26,221 nt of DNA from contig DGFH01000108.1 of NCBI GenBank assembly GCA_002391565.1, positions 1 through 26,221 of the forward strand, given 5' to 3'. The position numbers were made by a program, and so were the translations under genes. Shown here piece after piece: positions 1-7,407 of this stretch. The notes beneath the pieces are model-generated. The model was given only the letters and a program-made list of their open reading frames with translations. It had not been told where the DNA came from and searched no databases. The stretch is from Anaerolineales bacterium UBA3905 (GTDB taxonomy: Bacteria; Chloroflexota; Anaerolineae; Caldilineales; Caldilineaceae). Each line of letters starts with the position of its first letter. The stretch's first letter is position 1.

Positions 1-15
1 TTCCAGGAAGGTGAC
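1..15. repeat. Possible half of a hairpin shared with 10868-10902
   Basis: The first 14 bases (TTCCAGGAAGGTGA) match 13 of 14 positions of the right arm of the perfect hairpin at 10890-10903. The window may therefore begin inside a similar palindrome that ends an upstream gene. The left arm would lie outside the window, so this cannot be confirmed. No promoter was recognised in the 50 bases before the first gene. Confidence 0.3.
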
Positions 16-50
16 ACACTAGACTCTGCGTAAGCCCAAAGAGGTGAACA

Positions 51-3000
51 ATGCGCAGCACACTCTCAGCCACGTTCCACCGATGCGCGTCGCTTGCCCT
101 GGCGCTCCTGCTGCTGAGCCTGACGGCAGGCTCCATCTCCGCCCGTGGCCGCGGTGACGATCCGTTGCGCCCCTTCGGCGAGGGATTGGCGCCGGTGATG
201 CAGCCAGCCTCATCGACGATCCACCTGCCGATCATCTCGATGCAGCCTGCGCCGCCGGAGACGCCTGCCAACCTGTTGGCAAATGGCGACTTCGAGCGCG
301 GCGATCTTTCTGGCTGGGAAGCCGACGCCGGCGCCTCGATCAGCAGCACCCACATTCATAGCGGCGCCTGGGCAGCCTGCCTGGACAACACCCTGCTGCG
401 GTCGACGTGGCGCGCGGTGCAGCCGGGCGTTGCCTACAAGCTCACGGCTTGGGTGAAGATCGTCGAGGATACAAGCGCCGGGGGCAGCCAGTGGGGCGGC
501 TTCATCCTGCGCGTGAATGGGCTTGACTGGCAGACGCTGGCGCAGAGCGACGCGCTGCTGGCGGCGACGCACGGACGGACATGGTTCAAGACAGCCCTGA
601 CCTTCACCGCGACCACATCCCAGGCGTCGGTCGATGTGGGTTACTTTGGCGACAGCGGACGCCGCATGCTCGTCTGCGTGGACGACATTGCCCTCTTTCG
701 CAAGGCCGACAATCTGCCGCCGCGCATCGAAGCGAACCTTAGCCCCACAACCCTGACCGGGCTGCCGATGTCCCAACACTTCAACCTGACCGGCGACGAC
801 CCCGACGGCGCCATCGTGCGCGTGCTGTGGGATTTTGGCGACGGGGGACGGGCGCTGACGTGGACGGGGGAGCGGCGCGCAGGGTTGCCCGGCGTCTACA
901 CCGCCACCGTCACCGTCGCCGACGACGAGGGCGCCATCACGACGCAGCACGTGCCGTGGCAGGCGACCGGCGCTGGCTGGCCCGTCATCGTTATCACCGC
1001 GCCTGCCGCCAACGTGACCTCCGCCGCCACCGCCACCTTGCAGCTTGCGGGCGGCGCCAGCGCTGACGTGACCGAAGTGCGCGTGAGCACCGATCGCGAC
1101 GTCGCCGTCACCGCCGTCGGCACGACGAACTGGCGCGCCGTCATACCACTGCGCCCTGGCGCCAACCGCATCCTTGTTCAGGCGCGCGACGCACGCGGGC
1201 GCATTGTCACGGCGGAGCGCAGCGTGCGCTACCTCCCGCCCGCTGCGCTGCGGTTTGCCGATGTCACCGCGCCTGCGACGGGCGCACGCTGGGAGCCGCT
1301 CACGATCACCTTTGCGCTGGAAAACTCGGCCGCGGCGCACCCGCACCTGCCCTACGATCCGACGCCGCCGCCCGGTCTGGAGTGGGTCGAGGGGGTCACG
1401 GTGGAAGCCAACTTCACCCCAGACAACTGGGCGACGGTCTACACGCGGCCAGCTTTTCTGCATCAGCCTTACGAGCGCGCGCTGAAGGACGGTCGAGAAT
1501 GGCTCTATCCTCAGGGCGACCCACGCTGGACTGTGCGCTTCGCCCCGCCTGCGGCGGGGAACTGGCAATTCCGTCTCACGGCGCAGGAAACAAAGGGCAG
1601 TGCAGCGTCTGGGGTCTACAGCTTCACCGTCAGTGCGCCCGTCAATCCCGAAAATCACGGCCCAATTACAATGGCGACGCAAGACAGCCGCTACTTCGCC
1701 TTTGCCGATGGCACGCCGTTTCTGGGCGCTGGACACGGGATCGGCTTCGACGCCGACGCATTTTCCTACGCGGCGACCGCCCGCTTCGATGCCATCGGCG
1801 CAGGCAACCAGAACTTCTTCCGCTGGTGGCTGAGCGGCGCGCTGTGGGGATCGGCCTGGCAGCCGTGGCGTTCGCGCACCCTCGACGGCGACGGCTACCT
1901 CCCCGCCACCGGACTGACGCTCGACCGCGCTTACGCCAACGGCCTGGCTTCTCTGCGGTTGGATAGCGCCAACCCGATCCTGTTCTACGGCTTCGACTCA
2001 GGCATGCCGGGTCTCGTGCCAGGGCGCACCTACCGGCTGCGCGTGCGCTGGCGCACGGAGGGAATCGACGCAGCGGTCGACCCGACGCAGCCCTACGGCG
2101 TTGCACTGAAGTTCACCGACTGGCCCGAAGTGGGCGATACGGCGCGCTTTCCAGCGTTGATCGCTCCGGTGCACGGCGACACGCCCTGGCACATTGCGGA
2201 GGCGGATTTTGTCGCCAACGCTGACTTCCCGACGCAATATCTAACGCTTGTGCTGGAAAATGTAGCTGACGGCGCCGCCTACGTGGACATGGTGGCGCTC
2301 TATACTGTGGAAGAAGGCGGTGCGACCGGCGCCCAACTCCTGCGCAACCCACAGGCGAACAGCCATCTCACCTACGACGACCGCCGCGCGGCGGGCATCG
2401 ATGCCATCCTGAGCGAAGCGAACCAGCGCGGCCTCTACTTCAAACTCGTGATCAGCGAGAAGAACGAGTGGCTGCTCAATCGGCTGGGGCCGGAGGGTCT
2501 GCCCGATCCGCTGGGCGGCCACTTCGACGCGGCGGCGGGCACGGCGGGACGCTGGCTGCACGCTGCCTACTGGCGCTATCTATCAGCGCAGTACGGGGCG
2601 ATGCGTGCGGTGCATTCATGGGAGCTGGTCAACGAGGCCGCGCCCGGCTTTGGCGAGCACTTCCGGTTGGCGGCGGCGCTGGCGACTCAGGCCGCCGACG
2701 ACGGCAACCCGCATCTCGCCAGCACCTCGACGTGGGCGACGCTGGCTGAGGATGCCTGGCTGCACCCGGAAAGCGCGCCAATCAGCTACGTGGACTTTCA
2801 TGCGTATGTCAATAACACAGGCTGGCTTGAGCCGAAAGTCGAATTGACCAACGACAGCGCCCGCCTCTTTGCCGCCTATGATCGCGCGGCGTTGGCGGCC
2901 GGCTTTGGCAAGCCCGTCGTCTGGGGCGAACTGGGCATCGACGGGATGCAGACCACCGACGAGGAGGAGCCGCGCCTGGCGGAAGATACGGATGGCGTCT

Positions 3001-3485
3001 GGCTGCACAAGCTAATGTGGGCGCGGCTGGGGCCGGGCGGCGTCTACCCGCTCTACTGGTACACCGAAAACATCGACGCCCACGCGCTGCACCCCATCTT
3101 TGGCGCGTGGCGACGTTTCATGGCCGGGATACCGCTGGCGAACGGGCGCTACGTCGATGCTGCGGCAACGACCTCCACCGCCGACCTGCGCGTCCTGGGG
3201 CAGAAGGACAGTACAGGCGGGCAGGCGCATCTCTGGCTCGACAACGCCCGCCACACCTGGCGCAACGTCGTGAACGGCGCCGTCATCCCGGTGGTGAGCG
3301 GCGTGATCACCGTGAACATGGGCGCGCCCAACGCCGTCTTCCGCGCCACCTGGCACGACACGCGCACCGGTCTCCCCGGCGCCACCCAGAACGTCACCGC
3401 CGACGCCGACGGGAACGTACACCTGCGCGTCACTGCGCTGGCAACCGACCAGGCCGTGAAGCTAACGCACAGCACAGCCCGGTGA
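51..3485 (+). CDS. Secreted multidomain protein with a clan GH-A-like glycoside hydrolase barrel and PKD domain
   Basis: The 1144-aa product starts at ATG 51 behind GAGGTG (41-46). Its N-terminus is a signal peptide: basic residues, then a leucine-rich core at about residues 13-26. Approximate order: linker with IHLPIIS (57-63); a carbohydrate-binding-like beta domain opening NLLANGDFERGDLSGW (about 75-215); a PKD domain with WDFGDGG (about 224-305); Ig/DUF5060-like modules (about 395-530); then a large region carrying WELVNEA and VVWGELG. In clan GH-A barrels these look like the acid/base Glu after strand 4 (E862) and the nucleophile Glu after strand 7 (E960), 98 residues apart. A C-terminal beta domain follows. 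It probably acts on an extracellular polysaccharide; neither the GH family nor the substrate can be assigned. The stop codon lies in the first unit of a tandem repeat. Signal, PKD and secretion are well supported; the enzyme role rests on two motifs. Confidence 0.75.
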   Translation: MRSTLSATFHRCASLALALLLLSLTAGSISARGRGDDPLRPFGEGLAPVMQPASSTIHLPIISMQPAPPETPANLLANGDFERGDLSGWEADAGASISSTHIHSGAWAACLDNTLLRSTWRAVQPGVAYKLTAWVKIVEDTSAGGSQWGGFILRVNGLDWQTLAQSDALLAATHGRTWFKTALTFTATTSQASVDVGYFGDSGRRMLVCVDDIALFRKADNLPPRIEANLSPTTLTGLPMSQHFNLTGDDPDGAIVRVLWDFGDGGRALTWTGERRAGLPGVYTATVTVADDEGAITTQHVPWQATGAGWPVIVITAPAANVTSAATATLQLAGGASADVTEVRVSTDRDVAVTAVGTTNWRAVIPLRPGANRILVQARDARGRIVTAERSVRYLPPAALRFADVTAPATGARWEPLTITFALENSAAAHPHLPYDPTPPPGLEWVEGVTVEANFTPDNWATVYTRPAFLHQPYERALKDGREWLYPQGDPRWTVRFAPPAAGNWQFRLTAQETKGSAASGVYSFTVSAPVNPENHGPITMATQDSRYFAFADGTPFLGAGHGIGFDADAFSYAATARFDAIGAGNQNFFRWWLSGALWGSAWQPWRSRTLDGDGYLPATGLTLDRAYANGLASLRLDSANPILFYGFDSGMPGLVPGRTYRLRVRWRTEGIDAAVDPTQPYGVALKFTDWPEVGDTARFPALIAPVHGDTPWHIAEADFVANADFPTQYLTLVLENVADGAAYVDMVALYTVEEGGATGAQLLRNPQANSHLTYDDRRAAGIDAILSEANQRGLYFKLVISEKNEWLLNRLGPEGLPDPLGGHFDAAAGTAGRWLHAAYWRYLSAQYGAMRAVHSWELVNEAAPGFGEHFRLAAALATQAADDGNPHLASTSTWATLAEDAWLHPESAPISYVDFHAYVNNTGWLEPKVELTNDSARLFAAYDRAALAAGFGKPVVWGELGIDGMQTTDEEEPRLAEDTDGVWLHKLMWARLGPGGVYPLYWYTENIDAHALHPIFGAWRRFMAGIPLANGRYVDAAATTSTADLRVLGQKDSTGGQAHLWLDNARHTWRNVVNGAVIPVVSGVITVNMGAPNAVFRATWHDTRTGLPGATQNVTADADGNVHLRVTALATDQAVKLTHSTAR

Positions 3486-3562
3486 CACAGCACAGCCCGG
3501 TGACACAGCACAGCCCGGTGACACAGCACAGCCCGGTGACACAGCACAGCCCGGTGACACAG
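3468..3562 (+). repeat. 18-bp minisatellite, about 5.3 copies
   Basis: The unit CAGCACAGCCCGGTGACA repeats without mismatch from 3470 to 3559, with partial units on both sides. The first copy holds the last codons and TGA stop (3483-3485) of the upstream gene, so the array spans the coding/non-coding boundary. The period is a multiple of three. There are no unique spacers, so it is not a CRISPR array. No rho-independent terminator was seen for the upstream gene. Confidence 0.95.
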
Positions 3563-3594
3563 ATGCTTCAAAGACTCCGTCCAGAATTCCACGA

Positions 3595-3612
3595 TTGTGT
3601 AAAATTGCACAA
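3595..3612. promoter_or_regulatory. Palindromic operator upstream of sdhCAB (Rex-like or CRP/FNR-like)
   Basis: TTGTGTAAAATTGCACAA is an 18-bp imperfect dyad with half-sites TTGTG and CACAA. It fits the Rex (NADH/NAD+ sensor) consensus TTGTGAANNNNTTCACAA at 12 of 14 defined positions. It also fits the CRP-family consensus TGTGAN6TCACA at 8 of 10. Its centre (3603.5) lies at about -41.5 from the start site predicted from the -10 box, the usual position of a class II CRP/FNR activator. A Rex repressor there would cover the -35 region instead. The palindrome and spacing are directly seen; the cognate regulator is inferred. Confidence 0.55.
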
Positions 3613-3629
3613 TATTTGCGTAATGTTCG

Positions 3630-3638
3630 TGTTATACT
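3630..3638 (+). promoter_or_regulatory. Extended -10 promoter of the sdhCAB operon
   Basis: TGTTATACT carries the TG dinucleotide of an extended -10 and a 5/6 match to TATAAT. There is no good -35: TTGCGT (3616-3621) is only 11 bp away and TTGCAC (3605-3610) is 22 bp away. That suits a promoter relying on the extended -10 plus an activator bound at 3595-3612. The predicted start near 3645 leaves a leader of about 157 nt. Confidence 0.55.
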
Positions 3639-3717
3639 GGCGTGGAATCGTAAGCGTGTGAACCACAAAAATTGCTTCTACCGTATGCTACATTCCAGTT
3701 TTCGCGGAGGCTATGAT

Positions 3718-3738
3718 ATGATCGAACCCACTATTTGA
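3718..3738 (+). CDS. Possible six-codon upstream ORF (MIEPTI) in the sdh leader
   Basis: A strong Shine-Dalgarno-like GCGGAGG (3704-3710) stands 7 bases before ATG 3718, which opens six codons and a TGA. Another ATG at 3713 gives only two codons. The sdhC start lies 63 bases further on with its own AGGAG. A ribosome site this good before a tiny frame could be a regulatory leader peptide or chance. No terminator/antiterminator pair was found in the leader, so a mechanism cannot be proposed. Confidence 0.25.
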   Translation: MIEPTI

Positions 3739-3801
3739 CGCTGCACGGCGTTTTCACGTTCCAGTCATACAAACAGGATTGCAACAGAATAGGAGTTTGC
3801 G

Positions 3802-4473
3802 ATGCAAGTTGCTGTGCTGCCACGCTCATCGATCGGCAAGAAGGCGTTGATGGCCGTCACCGGCGCGGTGTGGATCGGTTACCTTGTCCTGCACATGTGG
3901 GGCAACCTTCACATTTTCCAGGGACAGGAGGCATTCAACCATTACGCTGAGTTTCTGCGCGAGGTTGGCGAACCGGTCTTCTCGTATGCGCAGGTGTTGT
4001 GGATCATCCGCATCGTCATTGTATTCTCATTAGTTGCACACATGTGGTCGGCCTGGGAGTTGTACCTGCAGGCGACGCGCGCGCGTTCGACCAGCTATGC
4101 CGTAAAGCGCGTCGTGCAGGCGAACTACGCCTCGCGTTTCATGCGCATCGGCGGCGTGGTGATCATCCTCTTTGTGATTTTCCACCTGGCGCAATACACC
4201 TGGGGCTGGGTGACAGAGTTCGACCGCGCCGACCCCTATCGCAACGTGGTGATTGGCTTTTCCAACCCGATCATCGTGCTATTTTATCTGCTGGCGCTGG
4301 CTTCGCTGGGGTTGCACCTCTTCCACGGGGTATGGAGCATGTTCCAGACGCTGGGGCTAAACAGCCGCCGCTTCGATGGCTTCTTCCGCGGGTTGGCCGT
4401 TTTTGCCGCGTTGGTGGTTCCCCTCGGCTTTGCGACGGTGCCCCTGGCCGTTCTCTTTGGGATCCTGAAATAG
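3802..4473 (+). CDS. sdhC: Succinate dehydrogenase cytochrome b558 subunit
   Basis: This 223-aa membrane subunit anchors the SdhA/SdhB dimer and passes electrons to the quinone pool. It starts at ATG 3802 with AGGAG (3791-3795) six bases upstream. Five hydrophobic helices fall at about residues 15-37, 63-85, 113-135, 152-176 and 193-219. That is the single-subunit, two-heme architecture of Bacillus/Wolinella-type enzymes, not the separate SdhC/SdhD of E. coli. Histidines H31, H80, H128 and H172 lie in successive helices with the spacing expected of four axial heme ligands. It is first in a tight sdhCAB operon: its stop codon touches the ribosome site of sdhA. The sequence does not by itself separate succinate dehydrogenase from menaquinol-fumarate reductase. 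Confidence 0.93.
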   Translation: MQVAVLPRSSIGKKALMAVTGAVWIGYLVLHMWGNLHIFQGQEAFNHYAEFLREVGEPVFSYAQVLWIIRIVIVFSLVAHMWSAWELYLQATRARSTSYAVKRVVQANYASRFMRIGGVVIILFVIFHLAQYTWGWVTEFDRADPYRNVVIGFSNPIIVLFYLLALASLGLHLFHGVWSMFQTLGLNSRRFDGFFRGLAVFAALVVPLGFATVPLAVLFGILK

Positions 4474-4486
4474 GAGAACACAGATC

Positions 4487-6448
4487 ATGAGTGTGACGAC
4501 GACACAAACAATGACCGAAGCGCCCACCTTTGTCGAGGCGACGCTGGATGGCCGCGTGCCTTCTGGCCCCGTGCAGACAATGTGGGAGCGCACCAAGTTT
4601 GAGATGAAACTGATCAACCCCAGCAACCGGCGCAAGTTCAAGATCATTATCGTCGGCTCTGGGCTGGCGGGCGGCGCAGCGGCGGCGACGCTGGGTGAGC
4701 AGGGCTACAACGTTGAGTGCTACGCCTATCAGGATAGCCCGCGACGCGCTCATAGCGTGGCGGCGCAAGGCGGCATCAACGCGGCCAAGAACTATCGCAA
4801 CGACGGCGACAGCGTCTACCGTCTATTTTATGACACGGTCAAAGGCGGCGACTTCCGCGCCCGCGAGGCCAACGTCTACCGGCTGGCCGAAGTCAGCAAC
4901 GCTATCATCGACCAATGTGTGGCGCAAGGCGTGCCCTTTGCCCGTGAGTACGGCGGCATGCTCGACAACCGCTCCTTTGGCGGCGCCCAGGTGGCGCGCA
5001 CATTCTATGCGCGCGGACAGACCGGACAACAACTCTTGCTGGGCGCATACCAGGCATTGGCGCGGCAAATTGCCGCTGGCACCGTAAAAATGTTTACGCG
5101 CACCGAGATGCTCGACCTGATCGTGATCAACGGGCGTGCGCGCGGCATCGTTGTACGCGACATGCGCACGGGTGAGATCACCCCTCGCCTGGCGGATGTC
5201 GTCGTGTTGGGTACGGGCGGCTACAGCAATGTCTTTTATCTCTCGACCAACGCCAAAGGCTGCAATGGCACGGCAATCTGGCGGGCGCACAAGCGCGGCG
5301 CCTACTTTGCCAACCCCTGCTTCACACAGATTCACCCCACCTGCATCCCGCCGGTGGGAGAGCACCAATCCAAGCTGACGCTGATGAGTGAATCGCTGCG
5401 CAACGACGGGCGCATCTGGGTGCCCAAGCAGCCAGGCGACACGCGCCCCGCCGACCAGATTCCGGAGAACGAGCGGTACTACTACCTGGAAGAGATGTAT
5501 CCCAGCTATGGCAACCTGGCGCCGCGTGACATCTCTTCGCGTGCAGCCAAACGCCAGGTGGATAGCGGACGCGGCGTTGGGCCGCTACGCAACGGCGTGT
5601 ACCTGGACTTTGCCGACGCGATCAAGCGATTGGGCGAAAAGGTGATCCGCGATCGTTACGGCAACCTCTTTGATATGTACGAGAATATCACCGGCGAAAA
5701 CGCCTACAAGACGCCGATGCGCATCTATCCGGCGCCCCACTACACGATGGGTGGGTTATGGGTGGACTATTACTTGATGAGCAACATCCCTGGTTTGTTC
5801 GTCATCGGCGAGGCGAATTTCTCCGATCACGGCGCCAACCGACTCGGCGCCAGCGCGCTGATGCAGGGGCTGGCGGACGGCTATTTTGTGCTGCCGGCGA
5901 CTTTACCCAATTATCTGGCCTCGACCAGGCTGGAAAAGGTGGACGAGAACGCCGACGCCGTCAAAGAGGCAGTCGCCAATGTACAGAACATCACACAGCG
6001 GCTGATGAACACCAAGGGCACCAAGAGCGTCGATCACTATCATCGTGAATTGGGCAAGATTATCTGGGAGTATTCCGGCATGGGGCGCACAGCCGAAGGG
6101 CTGCAAAAAGCGCTCCAACTGATCCCAGAATTGGAGGCTGAATTCTGGGAGAATGTGCGTGTAACCGGTACGGCAAATGAGCTGAATCAGGAGTTGGAAA
6201 AGGCCGGGCGCCTGGTGGATTACTTCGAGTTGGGGCGGCTGATGTGCATCGACGGCTTGAATCGCAACGAATCGTGCGGTGGACACTTCCGAGAGGAATA
6301 CCAGACGGAGGAAGGCGAGGCGCAACGCAACGACGCCGAGTACGCCTACGTGGCAGCCTGGGAGTACACCGGCGATGACCGACCGCTGCTACACAAAGAA
6401 CCGCTGAAATTCGAGACCATCAAGCTGGCGACGCGCAGCTACAAGTAA
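4487..6448 (+). CDS. sdhA: Succinate dehydrogenase flavoprotein subunit
   Basis: This 653-aa FAD subunit oxidises succinate to fumarate in the TCA cycle. It begins 13 bases after sdhC; its ribosome site AGGAG (4472-4476) overlaps the sdhC stop. Seen in order: the dinucleotide-binding loop IIVGSGLAGG near residue 57; RAHSVAAQGGIN, where H89 is the expected covalent FAD ligand; HPTCIPP around H283, in the substrate-binding capping domain; and GANRLGASALMQGLADG, with R452 near the flavin. The C-terminal helical domain ends in LATRSYK. Length and motifs match the Bacillus-type SdhA/FrdA branch. An unstructured stretch of about 45 residues precedes the FAD domain. Co-translation with sdhC and sdhB suggests equal production of the complex. 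Confidence 0.96.
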   Translation: MSVTTTQTMTEAPTFVEATLDGRVPSGPVQTMWERTKFEMKLINPSNRRKFKIIIVGSGLAGGAAAATLGEQGYNVECYAYQDSPRRAHSVAAQGGINAAKNYRNDGDSVYRLFYDTVKGGDFRAREANVYRLAEVSNAIIDQCVAQGVPFAREYGGMLDNRSFGGAQVARTFYARGQTGQQLLLGAYQALARQIAAGTVKMFTRTEMLDLIVINGRARGIVVRDMRTGEITPRLADVVVLGTGGYSNVFYLSTNAKGCNGTAIWRAHKRGAYFANPCFTQIHPTCIPPVGEHQSKLTLMSESLRNDGRIWVPKQPGDTRPADQIPENERYYYLEEMYPSYGNLAPRDISSRAAKRQVDSGRGVGPLRNGVYLDFADAIKRLGEKVIRDRYGNLFDMYENITGENAYKTPMRIYPAPHYTMGGLWVDYYLMSNIPGLFVIGEANFSDHGANRLGASALMQGLADGYFVLPATLPNYLASTRLEKVDENADAVKEAVANVQNITQRLMNTKGTKSVDHYHRELGKIIWEYSGMGRTAEGLQKALQLIPELEAEFWENVRVTGTANELNQELEKAGRLVDYFELGRLMCIDGLNRNESCGGHFREEYQTEEGEAQRNDAEYAYVAAWEYTGDDRPLLHKEPLKFETIKLATRSYK

Positions 6449-6463
6449 AAGAGGGATCACACC

Positions 6464-7219
6464 ATGCGACTGAAACTACGCATCTGGCGCCAGAAAAATG
6501 CTCAGTCCGAAGGCAAATTCGTCGACTACAAACTGGACGGCGTCAGCGAAGATAGCTCATTTTTAGAGATGCTCGACCTGCTCAACGAGCAACTCATCGA
6601 CCGCAACGAGGAGCCGGTGCACTTCGACCATGATTGTCGCGAAGGCATCTGCGGCATGTGTGGGCTGGTGATCAACGGCATTGCGCACGGCCCCAAGGCA
6701 GCAGTGACGACCTGTCAGTTGCACATGCGCGTCTTCAAAGACGGCGACAGCATCACCGTCGAGCCGTGGCGCGCCAAAGCCTTCCCGGTCATCAAAGATC
6801 TGATCGTAGACCGGTCGGCCTTCGACCGCATCGTGCAAGCAGGCGGTTACATCTCCGTCAACACCGGCCAGGCGCCTGACGCCAATGTTATCCCCGTGCC
6901 CAAAGAGCAGGCCGACCGCGCCATGGATGCCGCAGCCTGCATCGGCTGCGGCGCGTGTGTGGCGGCCTGCCCCAACGGCTCGGCCATGCTCTTCACCTCG
7001 GCCAAGCTGGCGCACCTCAATTCGCTGCCGCAGGGGCAGGCGGAACGCTTTGATCGCGCCGTGTTGATGGTCAACCAGATGGATGCAGAAGGCTTTGGCG
7101 GTTGCACCAACATCGGCGAATGCGAGGCCGTCTGCCCAAAGGAGATCAGCCTGGACTTCATCGCCATGATGAACCGCGACCTGCTGCGCGCCAATCTGAT
7201 GGGCAAGGGTAAGCGCTAA
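6464..7219 (+). CDS. sdhB: Succinate dehydrogenase iron-sulfur subunit
   Basis: This 251-aa electron-transfer subunit links the SdhA flavin to the SdhC hemes. It starts at ATG 6464, 15 bases after sdhA, with GAGGG at 6451-6455. The N-terminal ferredoxin domain has the [2Fe-2S] ligands C58, C63, C66 and C84 (CREGICGMC, then TTCQLH). The C-terminal domain has CIGCGACVAACP (C159, C162, C165, C169) and CTNIGECEAVCP (C214, C220, C224), the pattern for the [4Fe-4S] and [3Fe-4S] clusters. All expected cluster ligands are present, so the enzyme looks intact. A strong terminator follows 26 bases after the stop and closes the operon. Confidence 0.96.
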   Translation: MRLKLRIWRQKNAQSEGKFVDYKLDGVSEDSSFLEMLDLLNEQLIDRNEEPVHFDHDCREGICGMCGLVINGIAHGPKAAVTTCQLHMRVFKDGDSITVEPWRAKAFPVIKDLIVDRSAFDRIVQAGGYISVNTGQAPDANVIPVPKEQADRAMDAAACIGCGACVAACPNGSAMLFTSAKLAHLNSLPQGQAERFDRAVLMVNQMDAEGFGGCTNIGECEAVCPKEISLDFIAMMNRDLLRANLMGKGKR

Positions 7220-7245
7220 CACGCCCGCCTGCCAACGCCACCCGC

Positions 7246-7287
7246 ATACAACAAAAAAGACGGTTTGCGCCGTCTTTTTTGTTGTAT
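7246..7287 (+). terminator. Rho-independent terminator after sdhB
   Basis: A perfect 18-bp stem (7246-7263 with 7270-7287) encloses the loop TTTGCG. The right arm is CCGTC followed by six T. The mirrored A-run on the left arm would let it also act on the minus strand. Confidence 0.92.
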
Positions 7288-7336
7288 CTTCCCAACCTGC
7301 AACGCGTCCTCGGAACTTGCAGTAGACAAACCGCTT

Positions 7337-7365
7337 TTGATGTCCCCCACAAACTGTGCTACAGT
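7337..7365 (+). promoter_or_regulatory. Sigma-70-type promoter of the first subtilase gene
   Basis: TTGATG (7337-7342), a 17-bp spacer, and TACAGT (7360-7365) preceded by TGC form an extended -10 promoter. The predicted start is near 7372, giving a leader of about 36 nt. A small dyad, GCTAC-AGT-GTAGC (7358-7370), overlaps the -10 box. Confidence 0.6.
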
Positions 7366-7407
7366 GTAGCCGTCCGATCAACTTTCAATCTAGCAAGGAG
7401 AGATACA

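Noticed and set aside
210..1736. 508-aa open frame on the minus strand opposite the glycosidase-like gene
   Set aside because: Arg/Gly/His-rich, low-complexity translation with no recognisable domain. It is antisense to a gene with a clear signal peptide and domains; long antisense frames are expected at this GC content.
3468..3562. CRISPR array
   Set aside because: The units are contiguous 18-mers with no unique spacers and no cas genes nearby; it is a minisatellite.
3735..3950. 71-aa frame starting at TTG 3735 in the sdh leader
   Set aside because: It overlaps sdhC in another frame, has no ribosome site of its own at suitable spacing, and shows no domain.
7279..7407. N-terminal extension of the first subtilase from TTG 7279
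   Set aside because: It would start inside the sdh terminator and cross the promoter. ATG 7408 has a good ribosome site and directly opens a signal peptide.
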